Shown here: positions 1 to 6,424 of the stretch, piece by piece | Numbering within the stretch: the first letter of the stretch is position 1 | How the letters are laid out: every line of letters begins with the position of its first letter | Assembly (NCBI GenBank): GCA_002392625.1 | Contig: DGHJ01000079.1 | Coordinates: 1 to 11,139, forward strand | DNA from: Oscillospiraceae bacterium UBA3851 | GTDB taxonomy: Bacteria; Bacillota; Clostridia; Oscillospirales; Oscillospiraceae | DNA length: 11,139 nucleotides | Direction of reading: 5' to 3' | Program-made: the position numbers and the translations under genes | Notes under the pieces: generated by a model | Seen by the model: only the letters and a program-made list of their open reading frames with translations | The model's database searches: none | Told to the model about the DNA's origin: nothing

Positions 1-391
1 GGAGCTGCTGAAGACGCTGAAGAAGCGGCAGGAGGAAAACCAACTGATCTGCGGGAACGACTACTGCCAGAAATACCTGGATTATATCTACGTCAACGAT
101 CTGGGGGAGCGGGTCAAGCCCGGCTATCTGACACAGGCGTTCCCGGCCTTCCTGGAGAGACACGGTATGCGGCGCATCCGATTCCACGATCTTCGGCACA
201 GCTGCGCCAGCCTCCTCTACGCCAACGGCGTTGCCCTGAAGGACATTCAGGAGTGGCTGGGTCACAGCGACATCGGAACCACCAGCAACATCTATACCCA
301 CCTGGATTACAACTCCAAGGTGGCGTCGGCCCAGGCGATCCTGGGCTTCTTTCCGGCCTCCGATGAGTCCCCTGCGTCGGCCAATGCATAA
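1..391 (+). CDS. Tyrosine recombinase/phage integrase, C-terminal part (5' end outside window)
   Basis: The frame is open from base 2 to the TAA at 389-391, giving at least 129 residues of a site-specific tyrosine recombinase. The catalytic-domain signatures are present in order: HDLRH (the HxxR box), LGHSD (third catalytic His) and the nucleophile in SNIYTHLD. They are followed by a short tail ending ASANA. Such enzymes cut and rejoin DNA at att sites to integrate or excise phages and integrative elements. The first catalytic Arg and the N-terminal arm-binding and core-binding domains would lie to the left of the window. The gene points at, and stops 180 bp before, the 3' end of a tRNA-Leu gene, a classic position for an integrase next to its own attachment site. 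The family is clear. Whether the complete gene is intact, and whether the element is a phage or a conjugative transposon, cannot be seen here. Confidence 0.93.
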   Translation, partial: ELLKTLKKRQEENQLICGNDYCQKYLDYIYVNDLGERVKPGYLTQAFPAFLERHGMRRIRFHDLRHSCASLLYANGVALKDIQEWLGHSDIGTTSNIYTHLDYNSKVASAQAILGFFPASDESPASANA

Positions 392-393
392 AT

Positions 394-411
394 CGTCCTC
401 CAGCGACCTCC
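394..411. repeat. Paired CGtCCTCC / CGaCCTCC repeats, possible integrase arm sites (left)
   Basis: Just after the integrase stop are two related octamers, CGTCCTCC at 394-401 and CGACCTCC at 404-411, the second followed by an A run. They are the reverse complement of the GGAGGTCG pair at 705-724. The 12-mer at 404-415 matches the complement of 713-724 exactly. Paired short repeats on both sides of a core are what arm-type binding sites of tyrosine integrases look like. Assignment as arm sites is inference. Confidence 0.45.
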
Positions 412-529
412 AAAAAACCGGGAGAAGCGCTGCGACAAGGGATTGCAGACCCGAAAAATCCGACGACAAGGAAAAATATCGGACATGTAACAGAAGCAGC
501 CGCACCCAATATCGTCCCCCGGAAGGTCG

Positions 530-570
530 AAAAAAAATCCCGAAACCCTGCTCTCGCAAGGGTTTCGGGA
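530..570 (-). terminator. Rho-independent terminator of tRNA-Leu
   Basis: On the minus strand a perfect 12-bp stem (538-549 paired with 559-570, arm TCCCGAAACCCT) with a 9-nt loop is followed directly by eight T (530-537 on the complement). It begins at the base next to the CCA end of the tRNA, so it ends the tRNA transcript and also shields the tRNA from the convergent integrase. Confidence 0.9.
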
Positions 571-657
571 TGGTGCCGGTGGCGGGGGTCGAACCCGCAC
601 GGTGTCGCCACCAATGGATTTTGAGTCCACCTCGTCTGCCAATTCCAACACACCGGC
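571..657 (-). tRNA. tRNA-Leu (anticodon CAA), intact
   Basis: Read on the minus strand this is an 87-nt class II tRNA with an encoded CCA. The acceptor arms GCCGGTG and CACCGGC pair fully (651-657 with 575-581), with discriminator A. The D-loop has AATTGGCAGA. The anticodon stem GTGGA/TCCAT encloses loop CTCAAAA, so the anticodon is CAA, reading UUG leucine codons. A long variable arm with stem GGTG/CACC is followed by a T-arm GCGGG-TTCGACC-CCCGC. All arms pair, so the gene should be functional. No good promoter lies directly upstream. The nearest strong one is at 864-892, beyond a truncated tRNA-Leu copy. The adjacent integrase and repeats suggest that the tRNA belongs to, or was rebuilt by, an integrated element. 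Confidence 0.95.
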
Positions 658-820
658 ATTGTCGTACCAACGGTTTCGGCCATTTCAACCGCCCTCTGGA
701 AATCGGAGGTCGTTTTGGAGGTCGATTCCGAAAAACGCGTAATTTGCAATTTTGAAAACCCAGTGGTACCAAGGGTTTGCGCACACTCCGGTGAGAACGG
801 ACGCAACACATTTTGAGTCC
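618..820. other. Putative attachment-site region: two 11-bp core copies in tRNA-Leu anticodon loops
   Basis: ATTTTGAGTCC occurs at 618-628 inside the intact tRNA-Leu and at 810-820 at the exact point where the second tRNA-Leu copy loses homology. The sequence is the anticodon loop plus one side of its stem, a common crossover site for tyrosine integrases. The 192-bp segment between the two cores has no convincing gene and carries the right pair of GGAGGTCG repeats. This is direct sequence evidence for a duplicated core. Calling it attL/attR is inference. Confidence 0.55.
705..724. repeat. Paired GGAGGTCG repeats, possible integrase arm sites (right)
   Basis: Two direct copies of GGAGGTCG, at 705-712 and 717-724, start 12 bp apart. 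Their reverse complement is found just downstream of the integrase at 404-411. The spacing is near one helical turn, which fits cooperative binding by an integrase N-terminal domain, but no experiment or motif database was used. Confidence 0.45.
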
Positions 821-849
821 GTCACGTCTGCCAATTCCATCACACCGGC
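810..849 (-). pseudogene. Truncated tRNA-Leu(CAA): 5' half only
   Basis: The minus strand from 849 to 810 reads as the first 40 nt of a tRNA-Leu: acceptor strand GCCGGTG, D-loop AATTGGCAGA and anticodon loop CTCAAAA. It differs from the intact gene at only four positions. After the core the sequence no longer forms a matching anticodon stem, and there is no TTCGA T-arm or CACCGGC acceptor, so no tRNA can fold. Its promoter is still good (864-892), which suggests that this was the resident host gene whose 3' half was displaced by integration. The exact event cannot be reconstructed without the other end of the element. Confidence 0.8.
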
Positions 850-863
850 GCGTCAGCGAGACG

Positions 864-892
864 ATTATAGCGTATCGGACGGGCAAATTCAA
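864..892 (-). promoter_or_regulatory. Sigma-70 promoter of the tRNA-Leu locus
   Basis: On the minus strand a TTGAAT -35 (887-892) and a perfect TATAAT -10 (864-869) are separated by exactly 17 bp. Transcription should start near 857, about 8 nt before the truncated tRNA-Leu. With no terminator seen between 810 and 657, the transcript would run through the broken half into the intact tRNA-Leu and stop at 530-570. Confidence 0.8.
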
Positions 893-962
893 GTGCAAAT
901 TCCGGGAGAGACAGCAATTTGCGGGGAAATGAAAAGTTTTCCTACCAAATTCAGTGCAACTG

Positions 963-971
963 TGGTATGAT
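963..971 (+). promoter_or_regulatory. Possible extended -10 promoter for the lipoprotein/two-component module
   Basis: TGG-TATGAT (963-971) is an extended -10 element 45 bp before the lipoprotein start. No good -35 is visible at the expected distance (943-948), so recognition would depend on the TGn extension. It is the best candidate between the divergent tRNA promoter and the gene. Confidence 0.5.
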
Positions 972-1016
972 AAAAAAGAATTCGAATGGGCAGCGTGCCG
1001 GAGGAGGGATGTGCCG

Positions 1017-2327
1017 ATGAAAAACAGATGGAAAACGGTCTGGCTGACAGGCGTGGTCCTGACCCTGGCATGGCTGCTGGGCGGCTGTTCCGCCCCGTCC
1101 AGCGCAGATGACCTGTTTACCCTGCCTCAGCTCCCTATTGAGTACACCGACCTGTCCCGGCAGATCAGCGATCTGATCGACGCGGGCTATGAGTACGCCT
1201 CGCCCACCAGCGGACGGAACATTCAATCCGTGCAGATGGTGGACCTGGACAGTGACGGCGACGAGGAAGCGGTGGTCTTCTTCCGCCGCAGCAGCGACGA
1301 AAAGCCCCTGAAGATCTTCATTTATGCCGCCCACAGCGACACCTATGAGCTGCTGTGCACCATTGAGAGCAGCGGCACGGCGGTGGACAGCGTCTACTAC
1401 CGGGACCTGACCGGCGACGACAGACAGGAGCTGGTGGTGGGCTGGCGCATCAGCCCCGACGTGCAGACCGTGGCCGTCTACACCGTTGGGCAGGATCCCG
1501 AAACGCTGATGCAGAGCAGCTACGTGCGCTACAGCATCGAGGAGCTGGACGGAGACGGCATTCCCAGCCTGCTGGTCTTCCGTGCTGACGACGAGGGCGA
1601 CAGCGTGGCGGAGTTTTACAGCCGGCGGGACAACGTCATGGCCGTGTCGTATACTGCCAGTCTCAGCAGCACCATGGCCGAGCTGGCACGCGGCAGCGTG
1701 GTGTCCGGGCGGCTGCGGGGCGGCACGCCGGCCGTGTTCGTCACCGGTGTGACCGACGAGAACACCGCGGTCACGGACATTCTCACCTGTCCCGGCGGCC
1801 AGGGGCTCATCAACATAGCGTTGGACCCGCAGACAGGCAGCTCTGCGGCCGCCTCCCCTTATATGCAGACGCGGCCCCAGGACATCAACGGAGACGGCGT
1901 GACCGAGTTGCCCAGCCCCAGGACCCAGGACGGCGAGGTCACCGGGATCGTGGACTGGCTTGCCTACAACAAGAACGGCCGGCCAAACCGGATCATGTCC
2001 ACCTACCACAACCCCGCCGGCGGATGGTATTTCGTGCTGCCGGTGGAGTGGGACGGGCTGAGTGTAGCAGTGGAGAGCACCGACAGCAACACCAACGGGC
2101 TGCAGAGCGTGCTGGTGGTCGACGGCCGGGAGGTGGCCATCATCTATACGCTCACCGGCGAAAACCGGGAAAACCGCGCTATGCGGGGCAACCGCCAGGT
2201 CATCAAGCGCCAGACCGGCACCACGTACGCCGGGGAGGTGCTGGAGTTTGGCCCCAGCTTCGGCCTGACGGAGGCGGTTTTGCATCAGAATTTCAAGCTC
2301 ATTGCCAGCCAGTGGGCCAATGGATAA
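1017..2327 (+). CDS. Lipoprotein with Asp-rich (FG-GAP/EF-loop-like) repeats
   Basis: The product is 436 residues. The N terminus (MKNRWK, a hydrophobic stretch, then L-G-G-C) is a type II signal peptide with the lipidated Cys at residue 24, so the mature protein should be tethered to the outer face of the membrane. Four short acidic loops recur: DLDSDGDEE (76-84), DLTGDDRQE (130-138), ELDGDGIPS (176-184) and DINGDGVTE (289-297). Each is followed by a beta-strand-like hydrophobic run. This pattern is typical of FG-GAP/VCBS-like beta-propeller blades that bind calcium. ATG 1017 is preferred because GGAGGAGGG lies at 1000-1008 and the signal peptide starts there. An upstream in-frame GTG at 954 would add a non-signal leader. 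The response regulator starts 31 bp downstream, so the three genes are probably co-transcribed. The protein may sense or modulate the signal for the kinase, which is inference. I do not recognise a named family member. Confidence 0.88.
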   Translation: MKNRWKTVWLTGVVLTLAWLLGGCSAPSSADDLFTLPQLPIEYTDLSRQISDLIDAGYEYASPTSGRNIQSVQMVDLDSDGDEEAVVFFRRSSDEKPLKIFIYAAHSDTYELLCTIESSGTAVDSVYYRDLTGDDRQELVVGWRISPDVQTVAVYTVGQDPETLMQSSYVRYSIEELDGDGIPSLLVFRADDEGDSVAEFYSRRDNVMAVSYTASLSSTMAELARGSVVSGRLRGGTPAVFVTGVTDENTAVTDILTCPGGQGLINIALDPQTGSSAAASPYMQTRPQDINGDGVTELPSPRTQDGEVTGIVDWLAYNKNGRPNRIMSTYHNPAGGWYFVLPVEWDGLSVAVESTDSNTNGLQSVLVVDGREVAIIYTLTGENRENRAMRGNRQVIKRQTGTTYAGEVLEFGPSFGLTEAVLHQNFKLIASQWANG

Positions 2328-2358
2328 GGGATTATACGAAAGGACGGACTGAACAGAT

Positions 2359-3042
2359 ATGAAAAAGGTACTTGTTCTGGAGGATGAATCCAGCATCCGC
2401 AGCTTTATCGTCATCAATCTGCGCCGCGCCGGCTACGAGGTGGTGGAGGCCGAGACAGGCGAGGAGGCCCTGGAAAAGCTGGAGTTTCACCGGGATACCC
2501 GCGTGGCCCTGCTGGACGTGATGCTGCCCGGCATCGACGGCTTTGAGGTCTGCCGCCGGATCCGCGCCAGCAATTCCAGCATCGGCATCATCATGCTCAC
2601 GGCCCGATCCCAGGAGATGGACAAGGTCACCGGCCTCATGACCGGCGCCGACGACTACGTGACCAAGCCCTTTTCCCCCGCGGAGCTCACTGCCCGTGTG
2701 GACGCCCTCATGCGCCGCAGCGGCGGCAGCGAGGCGGCGGAGGGTGAGATCCGGCAGGAGCCCTTCCTGCTGAACACCCGCAACCGTACCCTGGAGAAGA
2801 ACGGCCAGCGCATTAAGCTGACCCAGGTGGAATACGCCATTATCAAGATGTTTATGGAGAACCCTGGCAAGGCCCTGTCCCGCGAGGAGATCCTGGACAT
2901 GGTGTGGGGCCGGGACTACTTCGGCGAGCTGAAGATCGTGGACGTGAACATCCGCCGGCTGCGGCTGAAGATCGAGGACAACCCCACCAATCCCACCTTT
3001 ATTACCACTGTGTGGGGCTACGGCTACAAGTGGGGCTTCTGA
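2359..3042 (+). CDS. OmpR/PhoB-family response regulator
   Basis: A 227-residue DNA-binding response regulator. The receiver domain (about 1-115) has the acidic pair E8/D9, phosphoacceptor D53 in LLDVMLPG, T81 in MLTAR and K103 in TKPF, so all phosphorylation residues are present. The C-terminal winged helix (about 130-227) has LTQVEYAIIKMFMENPG, the recognition region LKIVDVNIRRLRLKIE and the usual ending TVWGYGYKWGF. It should be phosphorylated by the kinase encoded next door and then regulate transcription. AAAGGA at 2339-2344 is about 14 nt from the ATG, longer than usual, so initiation may be moderate. A small hairpin with a T run follows the stop codon. The similarity is to the PhoB/WalR type, but the regulon cannot be deduced from this window. 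Confidence 0.96.
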   Translation: MKKVLVLEDESSIRSFIVINLRRAGYEVVEAETGEEALEKLEFHRDTRVALLDVMLPGIDGFEVCRRIRASNSSIGIIMLTARSQEMDKVTGLMTGADDYVTKPFSPAELTARVDALMRRSGGSEAAEGEIRQEPFLLNTRNRTLEKNGQRIKLTQVEYAIIKMFMENPGKALSREEILDMVWGRDYFGELKIVDVNIRRLRLKIEDNPTNPTFITTVWGYGYKWGF

Positions 3043-3065
3043 GCCGGTATTTCGGCTGATTTTTT
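3042..3065 (+). terminator. Weak hairpin plus T tract between regulator and kinase (possible attenuator)
   Basis: AGCCG (3042-3046) pairs with CGGCT (3053-3057) around a 6-nt loop, followed after GA by six T (3060-3065). The 5-bp stem is short for a full terminator, so it may only lower kinase expression relative to the regulator. It starts on the last base of the regulator stop codon. Confidence 0.4.
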
Positions 3066-3083
3066 AGGAGAGGAGGGTGCCGT

Positions 3084-4511
3084 ATGGCAAAAGGACTGCC
3101 TGTGGTGCGGGGCTTGCGCAAGCGCTGGCTTTTGAACAGCATGGGACCGCTGGTGCTGATCCTGCTGCTGATCGCCGTGCTGGGCATCGGCGTGGTGGAC
3201 AGCACCTATTACGGCAGCGCCCGCTCCTCCCTGGAGGCAAAGGCCAAGGCCGGCGCCGACTATTTCAACACCTACACCATGAACAGCTACAGCGAGTATT
3301 TCCGCACCGCCTCGGTGTACGTGTCCAGCTTTGAGGACAGCGACGTCATCGAGCTGCAGTTCCTCAACGTGTCCGGGCGGATCGAGGCCTCCACCCGCGG
3401 CCTGACGGCGGGCACCTCCCCCGGCACGGCGGAGATCGGCCGCGCCGTGGAGAGCCGCGCCCTGGCCAGCTTCACCGGGGAGGACCCGGAGACGGGCGAG
3501 CGGATCCTGGCAGTATCCTGCCCCCTGGAGTTCAACGGCACCGTGGTGGGCGTGATGCGCTACGTCACCTCCGCCCGGCAGATCGACCGGCAGGTGTTGG
3601 TGCTGGACCTGTCCATTGCCGCGGCCATGTTCGGTGTGATACTGCTGGTGGTGATTTCCAACCTGCTGTTCATCAACAATGTGGTGGAGCCGGTGGCCGA
3701 GGTCACCGAGGCCGCCAAGCGCATATCCGGCGGCAGCTACGGCATCCAGATCCCCAACCGCTACTCCGACGAGATGGGTGAGCTGGTGGACAATATCAAC
3801 GACATGTCCCTGAAGATCAGCCAGAGTGAGAAGATGCAGACGGAGTTCATTTCCTCCGTGTCCCACGAGCTGCGCACGCCGCTGACCGCCATCAACGGCT
3901 GGGGCGAGACGCTTCTGGCCGACGAGAGCAGCGACCGCCGTCAGCTCCGCCGTGGCGTGGAAATCATCCTCAAGGAGTCACGTCGGCTGACCAACATGGT
4001 GGAGGAGCTGCTGGAGTTTTCCAAGATGCAGGACGGCCGCTTCACCCTGCGGGTGGAGAGCGTGGATCTGCAGGCGGAGTTCGAGGACGCCATTTACACC
4101 TACCGGGAGCTGTTCCGCCAGGACGGCATCGACCTGGAATACGACAACGGGGACCGGGTCTACGATCGGCCCGTCACCGCCGACCCGGAGCGGCTCAAGC
4201 AGGTGTTCTGCAACGTGCTGGACAATGCCGCCAAGCACGGCGGCAGCGGCAAACGCATCACCGCCTCCATGGCCGAGGAGGGCGATGCGTACGTCATCCG
4301 CATCCGGGACTACGGACCCGGCATCCCGGAGGCGGAGCTGCCCTATGTAAAGCAGAAATTCTACAAGGGCTCCTCCAAGGCCCGCGGCAGCGGCATCGGC
4401 CTGGCCGTGTGCGACGAGATCGTCCAGCGCCACGGCGGCACCTTCGACATCGCCAACGCCGAGGGCGGCGGCACGGTGGTCACCATCCGCCTGCCCATCG
4501 ACAGTAAATGA
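3084..4511 (+). CDS. Sensor histidine kinase (PhoR/WalK-like)
   Basis: A 475-residue membrane kinase. TM1 lies near residues 15-39, followed by an extracytoplasmic region of about 130 residues (40-170), TM2 near 172-198, then a HAMP-like linker (about 199-250). The dimerisation and phosphoacceptor domain has SSVSHELRTPLTAING with H261. The ATPase domain has the N box NVLDNAAKHG (377-386), G1 DYGPGIP (409-415) and G2 GSGIGLAV (435-442), so every catalytic box is intact. It should autophosphorylate H261 and pass phosphate to D53 of the regulator encoded 41 bp upstream. Start ATG 3084 follows GGAGAGGAGGG at 3067-3077. The extracytoplasmic part may be a PAS/Cache-like fold, judged only from its length and position. 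The ligand is unknown, and the neighbouring lipoprotein is the obvious candidate partner. Confidence 0.96.
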   Translation: MAKGLPVVRGLRKRWLLNSMGPLVLILLLIAVLGIGVVDSTYYGSARSSLEAKAKAGADYFNTYTMNSYSEYFRTASVYVSSFEDSDVIELQFLNVSGRIEASTRGLTAGTSPGTAEIGRAVESRALASFTGEDPETGERILAVSCPLEFNGTVVGVMRYVTSARQIDRQVLVLDLSIAAAMFGVILLVVISNLLFINNVVEPVAEVTEAAKRISGGSYGIQIPNRYSDEMGELVDNINDMSLKISQSEKMQTEFISSVSHELRTPLTAINGWGETLLADESSDRRQLRRGVEIILKESRRLTNMVEELLEFSKMQDGRFTLRVESVDLQAEFEDAIYTYRELFRQDGIDLEYDNGDRVYDRPVTADPERLKQVFCNVLDNAAKHGGSGKRITASMAEEGDAYVIRIRDYGPGIPEAELPYVKQKFYKGSSKARGSGIGLAVCDEIVQRHGGTFDIANAEGGGTVVTIRLPIDSK

Positions 4512-4519
4512 GAAAATAT

Positions 4520-4533
4520 AGAACAACTGTTGC
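4520..4533. promoter_or_regulatory. LexA (SOS) box-like dyad over the -35
   Basis: GAACAACTGTTG (4521-4532) matches the Firmicutes LexA core GAAC-N4-GTTC at all specified bases except the last (G for C/T). The next base is C, as in the longer consensus. It overlaps the -35 at 4530-4535, where a bound repressor would block RNA polymerase. The genes driven include recA and recX two positions downstream. The single deviation makes this a candidate only. Confidence 0.45.
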
Positions 4534-4558
4534 ATTTTTAGTCCTTGTGTGGTAAGAT
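4530..4558 (+). promoter_or_regulatory. Promoter of the DUF1385-prmC-recA run
   Basis: TTGCAT (4530-4535), a 17-bp spacer and TAAGAT (4553-4558), with TGG just before the -10 as an extended element. The start would fall near 4565, leaving a leader of under 20 nt before the AAAGGA ribosome binding site (4569-4574) and the ATG at 4583. Confidence 0.7.
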
Positions 4559-4582
4559 ACAGACAGAGAAAGGACCTGTTTC

Positions 4583-5542
4583 ATGGCAAAAAAGAAGACA
4601 AGCTGCGGCTTCCGCACGTCCATCGGCGGGCAGGCGCTCATCGAGGGCATCTTGATGCGGGGGCCGGAAAGGCAGGCCATCGTGGTGCGCGGCAAGAACG
4701 GGCTGGTCACCAAGGTAGAGGAGCTGAAGCTGATCGGCGACAGATACCCCATTTTGAAGCTGCCCATCCTGCGGGGCTCGGTGACCTTCATCAGCTCCAT
4801 GGTCAACGGTGTCAAGGCGCTGATGTTCTCGGCGGATTACCTGCCGGACGAGGACCTGGCCCAGCCCAGCAAGCTGGATCTGTGGCTGGAAAAGCACGTG
4901 CCGGCGGAAAAACTGCAGACCGTCATCGCGTGGACGTCGGTGCTGCTGTCGCTGGTGCTGTCCCTGGGGCTTTTCATGCTGCTGCCCACGTTTCTGGCGG
5001 GGCTGGTGGACCCTTGGCTACACTCTGCCGCCGTGCACAATCTCATCGAGGGCGTGGTGAAGATCGCCATTTTCATGGGCTACATGATCCTGATCTCCAA
5101 GCAAAAGGACGTGGCCCGCGTGTTCCAGTATCACGGCGCCGAGCACAAGACCATTTTTTGCTACGAGGCCGGCCTCGACCTGACGGTGGAGAACGCCCGC
5201 ATCCAGCCCAAGCACCATCCCCGCTGCGGCACCAGCTTCCTCTTCGTGGTGGTGATCGTGTCCATCCTGTTCTCCAGCCTGGTGCTGTCCTACGTGGAGT
5301 GGCGCAATATGGGCGTGCGCATCCTGGTGCATCTGGCATTGCTGATCCCGGTGGTGGGCGTGACCTATGAGTTCAACCGCTGGGTGGGGCGCCACGACAA
5401 CGCTGTGACCCGCTTTTTGTCTGCGCCGGGGCTGTGGATGCAGAATTTCACCACCAACGAGCCGGACGACTCCATGCTGGAGGTGGCCATTGAGGCGCTG
5501 AAGCTGGTCCTGCCCCAAGAGAAGGGCAAGGACGCCTGGTAA
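4583..5542 (+). CDS. DUF1385 family membrane protein
   Basis: A 319-residue protein with the hallmark N-terminal SIGGQALIEGILMRGP (13-28) of the DUF1385/YqhQ-like family, the conserved YHGAEHK (183-189) and PRCGTSF (213-219), and an NEPDD segment near 292-296. Hydrophobic stretches near 113-142, 154-172, 218-239 and 245-263 predict three or four membrane spans, so it sits in the cytoplasmic membrane. The biochemical role of the family is unknown. His and Cys in the conserved blocks could suggest metal binding, but that is speculation. In many Firmicutes it lies directly before prmC, as here, where prmC starts 12 bp after its stop. It is the first gene after the SOS-like promoter. Length and motifs look complete. 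Confidence 0.93.
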   Translation: MAKKKTSCGFRTSIGGQALIEGILMRGPERQAIVVRGKNGLVTKVEELKLIGDRYPILKLPILRGSVTFISSMVNGVKALMFSADYLPDEDLAQPSKLDLWLEKHVPAEKLQTVIAWTSVLLSLVLSLGLFMLLPTFLAGLVDPWLHSAAVHNLIEGVVKIAIFMGYMILISKQKDVARVFQYHGAEHKTIFCYEAGLDLTVENARIQPKHHPRCGTSFLFVVVIVSILFSSLVLSYVEWRNMGVRILVHLALLIPVVGVTYEFNRWVGRHDNAVTRFLSAPGLWMQNFTTNEPDDSMLEVAIEALKLVLPQEKGKDAW

Positions 5543-5554
5543 GAGGAGGACGCC

Positions 5555-6424
5555 ATGGCCATCACCTACAACAATCTCTATATGGACATTCGCCAGATCT
5601 TTCGGGCGCGGGACATCGATGCGGCTACCCTGGAGGCCCGCGAGCTGGTGTGCTACGCTGCCGGCAAGAGCCGGGAGGAGCTGAGCCGGGACGCCCGGCT
5701 GTACGTGCCCCCGGAGGTGGAAGCGCGGGTCCGGGAGCTGGTGGCCCGCCATCTGGCCGGGGAGCCGGTGGCCTATCTCATCGGTGAGTGGGAGTTCTAC
5801 GGCCTGCCGCTGGACATCTCCGAGAGCGTGCTGATCCCCCGGACGGACACGGAGGTGCTGGCCGAACAGGCCATCGCATACGTGCAGACGCTGGAAAAGC
5901 CCCGCGTGCTGGACCTGTGCGCCGGCAGTGGCTGCGTGGGGCTGGCTGTGGCTGCCCACGGGCCGAAGAGCATGGTGGTGCTGGGTGAGATCAGCGAGGG
6001 CGCTATCCGGGTGTGCCGCCAGAACATCCGCCGCAACGGCCTTACGGGCCGGGTGGTCGCCATTCAGGCAGACGCCCTGGCCAAGCCCTCCCCCCACCTG
6101 GGGGAGTTTGACTGCATCGTGTGCAACCCGCCCTACATCCCCCACGGCGACATGGCCGGACTGGACGTGTCCGTGCGAGACTACGAGCCCCATCTTGCCC
6201 TGGACGGCGGCGAGGACGGGCTGGATTTCTACCGCGCCGTGTGCGACAAGTGGCGCCAGGCCCTGCGCACCGGCGGACGGCTCTACTTTGAGGTGGGCAT
6301 CGGCCAGGCCGACGATGTGCTGCGCATCATGCGCGCGGCGGGCTTCGGCGACATCCAGGTGATCCCCGACACGGCCGGCATCCCCCGCGTGGTGTTCGGC
6401 ACGCTGTGCGATCGTATTTTTTGA
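5555..6424 (+). CDS. prmC: Peptide chain release factor N5-glutamine methyltransferase
   Basis: A 289-residue SAM-dependent methyltransferase that methylates the Gln of the GGQ motif in release factors RF1 and RF2, improving peptide release at stop codons. The N-terminal helical domain (about 1-85) is followed by IPRTDTE (94-100), SAM motif I VLDLCAGSGCVGL (118-130) and the catalytic CNPPYIP (190-196) that holds the target glutamine amide. This combination marks the PrmC/HemK family. Start ATG 5555 has AGGAGG at 5544-5549, five bases upstream, and follows the DUF1385 stop by 12 bp. ATG 5582 is a weaker alternative. The usual partner prfA is not next to it here. Instead recA follows after a 65-bp gap, with no clear terminator. 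Confidence 0.95.
   Translation: MAITYNNLYMDIRQIFRARDIDAATLEARELVCYAAGKSREELSRDARLYVPPEVEARVRELVARHLAGEPVAYLIGEWEFYGLPLDISESVLIPRTDTEVLAEQAIAYVQTLEKPRVLDLCAGSGCVGLAVAAHGPKSMVVLGEISEGAIRVCRQNIRRNGLTGRVVAIQADALAKPSPHLGEFDCIVCNPPYIPHGDMAGLDVSVRDYEPHLALDGGEDGLDFYRAVCDKWRQALRTGGRLYFEVGIGQADDVLRIMRAAGFGDIQVIPDTAGIPRVVFGTLCDRIF

Noticed and set aside
764..849. A complete second tRNA-Leu of 86 nt ending in ACCA
   Set aside because: The length and ending match by chance. There is no TTCGA T-arm, the acceptor pairs only with several wobbles and a mismatch, and the anticodon stem is broken.
954..1016. Upstream GTG start extending the lipoprotein by 21 residues
   Set aside because: The signal peptide and lipobox are placed correctly only from ATG 1017, which also has the ribosome binding site. 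The GTG lies before the likely -10 element.
951..2417. Long minus-strand open frames opposite the lipoprotein, and similarly opposite the kinase, DUF1385/prmC, recA, rimO/pgsA
   Set aside because: They are GC-rich shadow frames antisense to genes with clear motifs, with low-complexity His/Val/Ala composition and no recognisable domains.
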